Assembly (NCBI GenBank): GCA_902794535.1
Contig: CADBHQ010000040.1
Location: 1 to 34,933, forward strand
Direction: 5' to 3'
Length of the DNA stretch: 34,933 nucleotides
Origin: Fibrobacter succinogenes
GTDB taxonomy: Bacteria > Fibrobacterota > Fibrobacteria > Fibrobacterales > Fibrobacteraceae
Each line of letters starts with the position of its first letter. Within the stretch, counting starts at the first letter, position 1. The notes beneath the pieces were generated by a model. That model was given only the letters and a program-made list of their open reading frames with translations. It did not search any database and was not told where the DNA came from. Below, one piece after another: positions 25,374-33,338 of the stretch. The translations under genes were made by a program, and so were the position numbers.

Positions 25374-25422
25374 CCGCGCGAACACGCGCTTGAACAAAGT
25401 GAAAGCGCAATGGGAGTAAGAC

Positions 25423-26004
25423 ATGGCTGGTATTACATACGAAATAGACGACAAGAACCTTGTCGAACAAATTAAGAACGACGCACAAAACGCCGCGAAG
25501 GAAGTTGTCGAAAAGGCCCGCCTCACGGCAGGCAATATCGTGGTTATCGGTTGCAGCACGAGTTCCACTCTCGGAAACGACATCGGTAGCCATTCTGTGC
25601 CCGAAGTTGGCAAGGCCATTTTCGAGGGTTTGCAGTCTGTATTCAAACCGCTCGGCATCTACATTGCCGCACAGTGCTGCGAGCACCTAAACCGCGCCAT
25701 CATCATTGAGCGCGCGGCCGTGCCGAACGCCGAAATTGTGAACGTAGTTCCGCAACCCAAGGCCGGGGGCTCGTTCGCCACCGCCTGCTACGGAGCATTC
25801 GAGCATCCTGTTGCCCTCGAGCATATCAAGGCAGACGCAGGCCTCGACATCGGCGGCACGCTTATCGGCATGCACCTGAAAGAAGTCGCCGTTCCCCTGC
25901 ACATGCAGCAAACTCATGTCGGCAAGGCAATCCTGATTGCGGCCCGCACCCGCCCAAAATTCATTGGCGGCGAACGCGCCCACTACGACGAAACAATGAA
26001 ATAG
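25423..26004 (+). CDS. YwlG/DUF436 family protein (TIGR01440-like)
   Basis: 193 residues. The sequence follows the YwlG family from its N-terminus: VVIGCSTSSTLGNDIGSHSVPEVGKAIFEGL, GIYIAAQCCEHLNRAIIIER, VVPQPKAGGSFATACY, DIGGTLIGMHLKEVAVPLH and IAARTRPKFIGGER. The conserved Cys pairs and His residues are present, but the molecular function of this family is not established to my knowledge. GGGAG lies 6 nt before the ATG. It follows guaA after a 182-nt gap that contains the inserted element; without it the two genes would nearly overlap. A terminator follows 40 nt after the stop. Confidence 0.88.
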   Translation: MAGITYEIDDKNLVEQIKNDAQNAAKEVVEKARLTAGNIVVIGCSTSSTLGNDIGSHSVPEVGKAIFEGLQSVFKPLGIYIAAQCCEHLNRAIIIERAAVPNAEIVNVVPQPKAGGSFATACYGAFEHPVALEHIKADAGLDIGGTLIGMHLKEVAVPLHMQQTHVGKAILIAARTRPKFIGGERAHYDETMK

Positions 26005-26044
26005 AAATTCAAATATTCCAATTTGGAGTAAGAAAATTGTAATA

Positions 26045-26079
26045 AAAAGGGACTTTTTTCAAGGAAAAGCCCCTTTTTT
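26045..26079 (+). terminator. Intrinsic terminator after the YwlG-type gene
   Basis: AAAAGGGACTTTT pairs with AAAAGCCCCTTTT (one A-C mismatch) around TTCAAGG, with T6 at the end. Confidence 0.87.
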
Positions 26080-26118
26080 CGTCTCGTTTAGTTAAATTGA
26101 GTTCGAGATAAGGAGAAA

Positions 26119-27858
26119 ATGTTTGTTATGCAAGAAGGTCCCGACTTAAATCGTGGTAACATAAATCTTGAAAAAACAGACCCCATTACAGGCCTAGATA
26201 CTACGGCTTGGTTCTTTTCTCAAACCCAAAGAGACCCAAACTTCTACCCGCTTCATAAATCGACCATTACGTTCTTTAACGTAATGAACTTCAAGACGAT
26301 TAACCAGAGATTTTCTTACCCGGGCGGAAACGCCTACCTGTGCAAGTTTAGGGACGAACTCAAGCGCATTTTTGAAGGTGAAAACGTATTACGAGCCGGC
26401 GCAGACCATCTTGTAGTCATCAGCCTAAATCTCGCTATCGAAGATATAGCCGACAGAATCAAAGAATTAAACCTGGTAATGGGACGCTTCGAAGGCGGAC
26501 TTAGAAATCAGATCAAGGCGGGCATCTACGTTTCCGACGGTTCACCGCAAAAGCCCATCGTGATGATGGACCGAGCATCCCTAGCCTGTCGCGAGGTTCA
26601 CGGCATTTTCAATAAAGAATACGCCGTTTTTGATGATGCCCTCAAGATTAAGCTAGAAGAAAAGCAATATGTGCTGGACCATTTTGAAGAAGCTTTCGAA
26701 AAAGGCTACTTCCATGTCTATTACCAGCCCGTAGTTCGCGCCCTTACCGGAAAGGTATGCGGATACGAAGCCCTCGCCCGTTGGATTGACCCCGTAAAGG
26801 GAATGATTTCGCCTTTAATCTTTATCGACGTTCTTGAAAAAGTCCACCTGATTCACAAGCTTGATGCCTACATTATCGAACAGGCATGCAAGGACCTTCG
26901 CGATGACATCGATAGCGGATATGCCTACCAGCCCATTTCGGTCAACCTTTCTAGACTTGACTTTGAATTAAGCGACATCAAGAGCGTCATTGACAGGGTC
27001 GTTGCCAAGTACAACGTTCCCAAGGAATACCTGGTGTTGGAAGTCACCGAAAGCGCTTTTGCCTCGGATCAGAAAAGCCTTGGTGAGACAATCAAGGAAT
27101 TCCGTGATGATGGTTATCAAGTATGGCTTGATGACTTTGGCTCCGGCTTCAGTTCCTTCAACAACCTGCAGATTTATGATTTCGATTTTCTCAAAATCGA
27201 TATGAACTTCTTGCGGACCTTCGACCAGAACCCAAAGTCTAGGGTTATTATCGCCTCGATTGTCGATATGGCGAAAAAACTCGGCATTCACACACTAGCC
27301 GAAGGTGTCGAAACGAAAGAACAGTACGAGTTCTTGAAGCGAATTGGTTGCGAACTAATCCAAGGTTACTATTTCTACAAGCCCATTCCGCTTGAAGATT
27401 ATCACACAAAGCGTGCTGAGCTTTGCTGTTTCGAAACGAACGAAACTCAGGAAGAACGCCATTACTTTGACGAAATTGGCCGAATCAATTTCTTGGACAA
27501 CACTCCGCTGCGTGAACACAAGCTTGAAATTGCAAGCGATATCCCGATTGCCATTATTGAAGGCGAAAACCGTAAATACAGATTCATTTTTGTGAACAAC
27601 GCCTTCAAAAAAATCCTGAATTCCTTCGGAACAGATACCACCGATGAAGTTCTTGAGCGAGTTCATCAGCAAGGGCCAGCCGACCTCCCCACGCAACGAT
27701 ATGAAAAACTACTCCATTCGGAGCAGACTCATGAAACAGTCGAATTCTACGAAAATTTCGGTGAAATAAAACTCTTGAGCAGGGCTCGATTCTTGAGTCG
27801 AATGGGCGACAAAGTTGCCTACGCATTCGTCATTAAGGTCTTGTCAGCGAAAAAATAG
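26119..27858 (+). CDS. EAL-domain c-di-GMP phosphodiesterase with degenerate GGDEF and C-terminal PAS-like region
   Basis: 579 residues, no signal peptide or clear membrane segment, so probably cytoplasmic. Residues about 20-180 are GGDEF-like (DPITGLD) but the active-site loop reads RAGADHL at 92-98 instead of RxGGDEF, so cyclase activity is unlikely. Residues about 185-440 form a complete EAL domain: GYEALARW (EAL at 217-219), VNLS (Asn276), EVTES, DDFGSGFSS (Asp338-Asp339), KID and EGVETKEQ, then QGYYFYKP. All metal and catalytic residues are kept, predicting hydrolysis of c-di-GMP to pGpG. The last ~115 residues look like a PAS fold (IPIAIIEGENRKYRFIFVNNAFKKI). AGGAG is 3 nt before the ATG. 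The degenerate GGDEF may act as a GTP sensor, as known for other such proteins (inference). Confidence 0.93.
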   Translation: MFVMQEGPDLNRGNINLEKTDPITGLDTTAWFFSQTQRDPNFYPLHKSTITFFNVMNFKTINQRFSYPGGNAYLCKFRDELKRIFEGENVLRAGADHLVVISLNLAIEDIADRIKELNLVMGRFEGGLRNQIKAGIYVSDGSPQKPIVMMDRASLACREVHGIFNKEYAVFDDALKIKLEEKQYVLDHFEEAFEKGYFHVYYQPVVRALTGKVCGYEALARWIDPVKGMISPLIFIDVLEKVHLIHKLDAYIIEQACKDLRDDIDSGYAYQPISVNLSRLDFELSDIKSVIDRVVAKYNVPKEYLVLEVTESAFASDQKSLGETIKEFRDDGYQVWLDDFGSGFSSFNNLQIYDFDFLKIDMNFLRTFDQNPKSRVIIASIVDMAKKLGIHTLAEGVETKEQYEFLKRIGCELIQGYYFYKPIPLEDYHTKRAELCCFETNETQEERHYFDEIGRINFLDNTPLREHKLEIASDIPIAIIEGENRKYRFIFVNNAFKKILNSFGTDTTDEVLERVHQQGPADLPTQRYEKLLHSEQTHETVEFYENFGEIKLLSRARFLSRMGDKVAYAFVIKVLSAKK

Positions 27859-27902
27859 AGCAAAAAGACACACAAACTATAAAAATGTGCAAAATTTTTC
27901 AC

Positions 27903-27946
27903 TTTTTTTCGGGGAAAATTTACTTTTTTCCGAAAAATTTTATAAT
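27903..27946 (+). promoter_or_regulatory. Hairpin and -10 box upstream of the small acidic protein
   Basis: TTTTTCGGGGAAAA and TTTTTTCCGAAAAA (27905-27937) can pair with two G-U positions, probably ending the EAL transcript. TATAAT at 27941-27946 follows at once, about 44 nt before the next ATG. No good -35 is visible. Confidence 0.5.
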
Positions 27947-27989
27947 ATAGCGTTAAAGAATACGAAAACGCCTTTACCAAGGAGAAAAT

Positions 27990-28196
27990 ATGGCTGGAAA
28001 GAAGAGCAAGAACGCACTGGATGACGATCCGATTATTCCGAACGACGACCTCGAAATGGAAGAAGCTTCCATCTTCGAAGAAGAGGACGACGATTCCGAA
28101 GACAAGGGTATCGACGAAATCCTCGGCGGTGCAACTCTTGGCCGTGCTGCAGGTGACCTCGACGGCTGGGGCAGCTCCGAATATGAGGACAACTAA
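27990..28196 (+). CDS. Small acidic protein, unknown function
   Basis: 68 residues, basic first ten residues (MAGKKSKNAL) then highly acidic (EEEDDDSEDKG) with a Gly-rich end (GGATLGRAAGDLDGWGSSEYEDN). AAGGAG is 7 nt before the ATG and the codon use is the biased type of highly expressed neighbours, so it looks like a real gene. I recognise no family. It is 6 nt upstream of pgpA and probably cotranscribed with it; this does not tell its role. Confidence 0.75.
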   Translation: MAGKKSKNALDDDPIIPNDDLEMEEASIFEEEDDDSEDKGIDEILGGATLGRAAGDLDGWGSSEYEDN

Positions 28197-28202
28197 TTTC
28201 TC

Positions 28203-28802
28203 GTGAACCGCGAGGAACTTAAAGAGAAATACGGCAAAAAGCGTGTACCCCGTGAGTGGCGGGGTACTGATTTGTTGTCTACTCTCATAACAACCTTTTT
28301 TGGCTCGGGCATGTCGCCCAAAGCTCCTGGAACCATGGGAAGTTTGGCCGCTACTATTGTCGCCTACCCCATGGCTATTTTTGCTGCAAAAGAACCTCTT
28401 GGACAAACCGACTATATGGTCGGAAGTGTTAATTTCGGTTGGTGTTTTAATTTATTCTTTATCTGTGCGGCACTTATCGTTTTCTTCGGTGCAATTCCGT
28501 TCGTGAATAAAGCGATGAAAGATACCGCCACCGAAGACCCCGGCTGGATTGTGATTGACGAAGTCTGCGGAATATTCATGGCTCTCGCGTTCATTCCAAC
28601 GGATTTTATTCTCGCTCAGCCTTGGATTCTCGCCATCGCATTTGCCCTATTCCGCTTTTTCGATATCCTGAAACCGCTCGGCATCCACCGATTTGAAAAG
28701 TTCCCCAAAGCATGGGGCGTAATGGCCGATGACTTGCTCGGCGGTCTCTACGCAGGAATCGTTCTCTATCTTGGATTAGTGCTTGTCGTCGCGCTTACTT
28801 AA
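28203..28802 (+). CDS. pgpA: Phosphatidylglycerophosphatase A
   Basis: 199 residues. PgpA dephosphorylates phosphatidylglycerophosphate to phosphatidylglycerol in the inner membrane. Family motifs: GSGMSPKAPGTMGSLAA, DPGWIVIDEVCGI and FRFFDILKPLGIHRFEKFPKAWGVMADDLLGGLYAGI, containing the conserved acidic residues of the active site. Several hydrophobic segments agree with a membrane protein. The start is GTG at 28203; the first in-frame ATG is after the conserved motif begins. No clear ribosome binding site, but the stop of the preceding gene is only 6 nt away, so coupling is likely. The N-terminal ~30 residues before the core are charged (NREELKEKYGKKRVPREWRG). Confidence 0.93.
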   Translation: MNREELKEKYGKKRVPREWRGTDLLSTLITTFFGSGMSPKAPGTMGSLAATIVAYPMAIFAAKEPLGQTDYMVGSVNFGWCFNLFFICAALIVFFGAIPFVNKAMKDTATEDPGWIVIDEVCGIFMALAFIPTDFILAQPWILAIAFALFRFFDILKPLGIHRFEKFPKAWGVMADDLLGGLYAGIVLYLGLVLVVALT

Positions 28803-28850
28803 TTCGACGATTTTTTTCGTTTTTATACGATTTTAGGCGATAATTGGGGG

Positions 28851-28879
28851 TGTAAAATGTTTACATTTTTCTATCTTTA
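28851..28879 (+). promoter_or_regulatory. Palindromic operator and TATCTTTA box before the activase gene
   Basis: TGTAAA-ATG-TTTACA (28851-28865) is a perfect palindrome ending 6 nt before TATCTTTA (28872-28879), so it sits in the spacer region of the presumed promoter. The ATG is 16 nt after the start of the box and has no Shine-Dalgarno sequence. A repressor bound here would block polymerase. Confidence 0.6.
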
Positions 28880-28887
28880 CGCCCACT

Positions 28888-31800
28888 ATGAGCAATTTGA
28901 AGAACGATTTATGGGTCGGCGTGGACGTAGGTTCCACCACCGTGAAGATTGCGGTCGTCGATCCAGAGACCAATAAACTTTTGCATTATACTTACCAGCG
29001 CCACAACGCTATGCAGGCACAGAAGGTTTTCGAAGTGCTGCGCGAGGCGCATGGACTTTTCCCCGATAAGAATTTCAGGGTCGCTTTCTGCGGTAGCGGC
29101 GGTCAGCCGTTTGCCGAAGCCACTCACGCCTTCTTTGTACAAGAAGTGGTGGCAAATGCCCTTGCTGTACGTGCAACTTACCCGGAATCTAGGGTTGCCA
29201 TCGAACTCGGTGGACAAGATGCAAAGGTAGTGTTCTTCGAAAAGGACAAGACCACCGGCAAACTCATCGCCTCGGACATGCGCATGAACGGCGTGTGCGC
29301 TGGCGGTACGGGTGCATTTATTGACCAGGTGGCCGAACTTTTGCGCATCAAGACCGAAGCTTTCGAAGGCTTTGCCAAGCGCGGTCAGAAGGTTTACGAA
29401 ATTTCGGGCCGTTGCGGCGTTTTCGCCAAGACCGACATCCAGCCGATGCTGAACAACGGTATCGCCAAGGAAGACATCGCCCTTTCCAGCTTCCATGCTA
29501 TTGCTAAGCAGACCATCGGTGGTCTTGCCCAGGGTATGGAAATCAAGCCGCCTGTGATTTTCGAAGGTGGCCCGCTGACCTTTAACCCGACTCTCGTGCG
29601 TGCGTTCAAGGAACGCTTGGGTATTAATGACGAGCAGGCTATTGTGCCGGAACATTCCGAAGTGCTCGTGGCCATGGGTGCAGCCCTTTCCTTGGGCTCC
29701 ATGTTCGCCGACCAGGAATGCTTCTACCGCAAGGATGGCTCTCTCGACGCTCTCATCCACTTTAACGAAACCCGCCAGGCCGAAAACAAGGCCAAGGCCG
29801 CTGCCGACTTGTTCTTCAAGAACGAAGCCGAATACAAGATGTTCCTCGAAGAACACAAGATGGCAGGCAACCACTACCCGCAGCCCGTATCGGGTTCTAC
29901 ACTCAATGTGTACCTGGGTATCGACGCCGGTTCTACCACCACGAAGTTCGTGCTCATGGACGAACAAGAAAACATCGTGGACGGTTTCTACGCAAGCAAC
30001 AACGGCGAACCGCTGCAGGTGCTCAAGAACGCCTTGAACGAACTTTCGGACCGCTACGAAGAATACGGCTGCAAGCTCAACATTTTGGGCGTAGGTACCA
30101 CAGGTTACGGCGAACAGCTGTTCGCTAAGGCCGTGCATGCCGACTTCCACACGGTGGAAACAGTCGCTCACGCTAATGCCGCTCAGAAGATTTGCCCCGA
30201 CGTAAGTTTTATCCTCGACATTGGTGGCCAGGACATGAAGGCAATCTCGGTGCAGGACGGCGTGGTCACGGGTATCATTTTGAACGAAGCCTGCTCCTCG
30301 GGTTGCGGATCCTTTATCGAAACTTACGCCCGCTCGCTCGGCATTCCGATGGAAAAGATTGCTGAACTCGCCTTCAACGCTAAGAGCCCCTCGCAGTTGG
30401 GTTCCCGCTGCACGGTGTTCATGAACAGTTCCATCATCACCGAACAGCGCGACGGTAAGCAGCCTGAAGACATTATTGCAGGTATCTGCCGTTCCATTAT
30501 CAACAACGTGTTTACGAAGGTGATTCGTATCCGTAACCTGAATACCCTCGGCAAGAAGGTCGTGGTGCAGGGCGGTACGTTCAAGAACAACGCGGTGCTC
30601 CGCGCCTTCGAACAGTACACCGGCCTCAAGCCTATCCGTCCGGAACGTCCAGGCGAAATGGGCGCTATCGGTATTGCCCTCCTTACCAAGAAGTTCATGG
30701 AAGAAAAGCGCAAGACCGAACCGGAACTCAAGACCAAGTTCATCGGTCTTGAAGCCATGAAGACCTTCAGCTGGCACAACCAGCCGGGCCAGCTCTGCCA
30801 GTACTGCACCAACCATTGCTCTCGTACCATCGTGACCTTTAGCGACGGCCAGAGCTTCGTGACGGGTAACCGTTGCGAACGCGGCGAAGTCACCGCTGAC
30901 CCGAACGATCCGAAGACCAAGGCGCTCATCGCCGAAATCAACAAGAAGATGCAGTCCGTGCCCGACATGATCAAGCGCACGAACCAGCTCCTGGTCAAGG
31001 ACTACGCTCCGGCAAAGCTCGTCGAAAACAACGGCAAGACCATCGGTATTCCGCGCGCTCTCGAATTCTGGGCATCGCTCCCCTACTGGAAGGCCTTCTT
31101 TACAAGCCTTGGTTACACCGTCGTGGTGAGCCGCCAGAGTGACTACAAGATGTTCGAAGCCGGCCTCCATAGCGTGCCTTCTGACACGGTGTGCTTCCCG
31201 GCAAAGCTTGTGCACGGCCACGTGCTTAGCCTCATTGAAAAGAAGGTCGACCGAATCTTCTTCCCGATGATGGTTGCTGTGCCGAGTGACCACACCAAGT
31301 TCACGGCAACGTCTGTTTGCCCGGTGGTGCAGGCCTACCCGAACGTGTGTAAGAACACCGACGAACCTGAAAAGAATTACGGCATTCCGATGGACCAGCC
31401 GATTTTCCACTGGTTCAACGCCAAGCTCCGTCGTAGCCAGACCATTGACTGGTTCCACGAACACTGGAAGCTCGACAAGAAGCTTTTGGACAAGGCAGTG
31501 ACCGAAGGTGAAAAGGCTCTCAACAGCTACCGCACCACGCTCCTTGAAGAAGGCCAGAAGATTTTGGACGATGTACGCGCAAAGAACTCTTTTGCCGTGG
31601 TGATTGCAGGCCGCCCGTACCATGCGGACACGCTCATCAACCACAACATCGCAAGCCACTTTACCGCCATGGGCATTCCGGTGCTCACCACCGAATCGCT
31701 CCCCGGCGTGTACGACCAGGATGTGCCGAGCCACACCCGTATCGAAATCAAGAACACCTTCCACTTGCGCATGATTGGTGCCACCATGATTGCCGCCAAG

Positions 31801-33321
31801 GACCCCAACATCGAACTTGCCCAGATCGTGAGCTTCGGTTGCGGACACGACTCGATTTTGACCGACGAAATGATGCGCATGCTGCACCTTGATTCCAACA
31901 AGGAAATGCTCATGCTCAAGCTCGACGAAGGCGACGCCCGCGGCCCCGTGGGAATCCGTATCAAGAGCTTTATCGAAACCGTGAAGGCCCGCCGTGCAGC
32001 GAACCTGCCCGACAAGCCGGAAAGCAACGAACCGCTGTTCCACACGCCGTTTGTGGCCGAAGACAAGACCCGCCGCCGCATTCTGACGCCGAACCTCTCC
32101 CCCGCCTTCTCCGTACTCGCGAGCGAATACATGAAGCGCGAAGGATTCATCGCCGAATACCTGCCGGTGGCAGACAAGAAGGCAATCGAACTCGGCAAGA
32201 AGTACGTGCATAACGACATCTGCTTCCCCTGCCAGGTGAACATCGGCGAAGCGCTCCACTGGCTCGTCGACCACCCCGAAGTTCCGCAGAACCAAGTTTC
32301 CATGTGCCTTGCCAAGAACTGCGAAAACTGCCGCGCCGTGCAGTACGCCGTGCTTGCCCGTAAGGCTTTGGACGAAGCAGGCTTCAAGGATGTCACCATC
32401 ATTACGACCGGTGTCGACTACAAGGGCATGCACCCGGGCTTCCAGCTGGGTCTCGACTTTAGACTCCACATGCTGTGGGGCCTCGTGACCATGGACGCCA
32501 TCGAAATCATGTATCGTGCAGTTCGCCCGTACGAAGTACACGAAGGCGACACCCAGAAGGTTTACAACGAATGGATGCCGAAGGTGATCGGCGTTGCAGG
32601 CCACCTTTCTACCACACAGCTTGTACGCCCCTCCAAGCTCATCGAAGTATTCGAACAGTGCATCGAAGCATTCAACGCTATCGAAATCACTGAAGAACGC
32701 AAGAAGGGAATCCGCAAGCCGCGCGTTGCCGTACTCGGTGAAATTCTTATGAACTACCACCCGAGTGCCAACGGCTTCGTTGAAGATTACCTGATGAAGA
32801 ACGGCATGGAAGTCTACCTGCCGGGTATGACGGACTTCTTCCGTGTGGACGAAGTTGTTCGAGCCGAAAAGATCAAGCGCGGATTCTCGGCAAACCCGAT
32901 TATGGACCGTGTGGAAGGCGGCGTGACGGCCAAGGTCTATACGCATGCCGTCGAAACCGCTCGCAAGTCCATGCAAAAGTTCAAGCTGTACGAACACCAT
33001 GCCGACTGCGTGGAACTCAAGGACTACGTTTCCGACATTATCGACCCGACCTACAACACTGGCGAAGGTTGGTTGATTCCGGGCGAAATCCTGTACAACT
33101 CGCAGCATGGTATCAATAGCTACATCATCTTGCAGCCGTTCGCCTGCCTTGCAAACCACATCAGTGGCCGCGGCCTCACCAAGGCCGTCAAGGAACGTTG
33201 CCCGCATATCCAGATTCTGAGTCTCGACTACGATCCGGATACGAGCTTCGCGAACATCGAAAACCGTCTGCAGATGCTCATCATCAATGCACGTGAACTA
33301 GAAAAAGCAAATCAAGCCTAA
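28888..33321 (+). CDS. Giant fused acyl-CoA dehydratase activase-type protein (two activase domains, DUF2229, dehydratase-like part)
   Basis: 1477 residues. Residues about 8-275 and 341-602 are two ASKHA-type activase domains of the HgdC/BcrD family (VGVDVGSTTVKIAVVD, VYLGIDAGSTTTKFVLMD). Each keeps two Cys for a bridging [4Fe-4S] cluster: Cys137 (GVCAGGTGAF) and Cys176 (GRCGVF); Cys469/473 (ACSSGCGSF) and Cys508 (SRCTVF). A Cys cluster follows (637, 640, 644, 663), then a DUF2229-like segment from about 717 with Cys769, 811 and 821, and a part from about 1058 (LTPNLSPAF, NDICFPCQVNIGEALHWL, CLAKNCENCR) resembling the dehydratase-side subunit. In known systems the activase uses ATP to push an electron into a 2-hydroxyacyl-CoA dehydratase. 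The substrate of the fused forms is not established to my knowledge. No separate dehydratase genes are adjacent. Confidence 0.9.
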   Translation: MSNLKNDLWVGVDVGSTTVKIAVVDPETNKLLHYTYQRHNAMQAQKVFEVLREAHGLFPDKNFRVAFCGSGGQPFAEATHAFFVQEVVANALAVRATYPESRVAIELGGQDAKVVFFEKDKTTGKLIASDMRMNGVCAGGTGAFIDQVAELLRIKTEAFEGFAKRGQKVYEISGRCGVFAKTDIQPMLNNGIAKEDIALSSFHAIAKQTIGGLAQGMEIKPPVIFEGGPLTFNPTLVRAFKERLGINDEQAIVPEHSEVLVAMGAALSLGSMFADQECFYRKDGSLDALIHFNETRQAENKAKAAADLFFKNEAEYKMFLEEHKMAGNHYPQPVSGSTLNVYLGIDAGSTTTKFVLMDEQENIVDGFYASNNGEPLQVLKNALNELSDRYEEYGCKLNILGVGTTGYGEQLFAKAVHADFHTVETVAHANAAQKICPDVSFILDIGGQDMKAISVQDGVVTGIILNEACSSGCGSFIETYARSLGIPMEKIAELAFNAKSPSQLGSRCTVFMNSSIITEQRDGKQPEDIIAGICRSIINNVFTKVIRIRNLNTLGKKVVVQGGTFKNNAVLRAFEQYTGLKPIRPERPGEMGAIGIALLTKKFMEEKRKTEPELKTKFIGLEAMKTFSWHNQPGQLCQYCTNHCSRTIVTFSDGQSFVTGNRCERGEVTADPNDPKTKALIAEINKKMQSVPDMIKRTNQLLVKDYAPAKLVENNGKTIGIPRALEFWASLPYWKAFFTSLGYTVVVSRQSDYKMFEAGLHSVPSDTVCFPAKLVHGHVLSLIEKKVDRIFFPMMVAVPSDHTKFTATSVCPVVQAYPNVCKNTDEPEKNYGIPMDQPIFHWFNAKLRRSQTIDWFHEHWKLDKKLLDKAVTEGEKALNSYRTTLLEEGQKILDDVRAKNSFAVVIAGRPYHADTLINHNIASHFTAMGIPVLTTESLPGVYDQDVPSHTRIEIKNTFHLRMIGATMIAAKDPNIELAQIVSFGCGHDSILTDEMMRMLHLDSNKEMLMLKLDEGDARGPVGIRIKSFIETVKARRAANLPDKPESNEPLFHTPFVAEDKTRRRILTPNLSPAFSVLASEYMKREGFIAEYLPVADKKAIELGKKYVHNDICFPCQVNIGEALHWLVDHPEVPQNQVSMCLAKNCENCRAVQYAVLARKALDEAGFKDVTIITTGVDYKGMHPGFQLGLDFRLHMLWGLVTMDAIEIMYRAVRPYEVHEGDTQKVYNEWMPKVIGVAGHLSTTQLVRPSKLIEVFEQCIEAFNAIEITEERKKGIRKPRVAVLGEILMNYHPSANGFVEDYLMKNGMEVYLPGMTDFFRVDEVVRAEKIKRGFSANPIMDRVEGGVTAKVYTHAVETARKSMQKFKLYEHHADCVELKDYVSDIIDPTYNTGEGWLIPGEILYNSQHGINSYIILQPFACLANHISGRGLTKAVKERCPHIQILSLDYDPDTSFANIENRLQMLIINARELEKANQA

Positions 33322-33338
33322 CCCCAATTATATAATAC

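Larger units (their letters stand above)
25232..25418. mobile_element. Structured 171-nt non-coding insert flanked by an 8-bp direct repeat
   Basis: TGGGAGTA occurs at 25232-25239 (the end of guaA) and again at 25411-25418 (the ribosome binding region of the next gene). The 171 nt between holds two related hairpin units, a further compound hairpin and GCGCG/CGCGC-type palindromes, and no reading frame. Deleting one repeat plus the insert rejoins guaA as ...TGG-GAG-TAA followed by GAC-ATG-GCT, with GGGAG overlapping the guaA stop as ribosome binding site, a typical tight operon junction. This looks like insertion of a small non-autonomous element with target duplication. No transposase is present, so the mechanism is inference. 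Confidence 0.55.

Noticed and set aside
28909..33207. A 1432-codon open frame antisense to the giant activase gene, and similar long antisense frames over guaA (23348-25366) and the Cys-rich lipoprotein (5767-7131)
   Set aside because: These mirror the strongly biased codon use of the sense genes (few stops in the complementary frame). The translations are low-complexity in His/Val/Ala-type residues with no recognisable domain, while the sense frames are clear families.
33328..33338. TATAAT before the ABC-F start as a dedicated promoter
   Set aside because: It is only 5 nt from the ATG, so a transcript would begin inside the coding sequence, and no -35 exists. Cotranscription with the activase gene is simpler.
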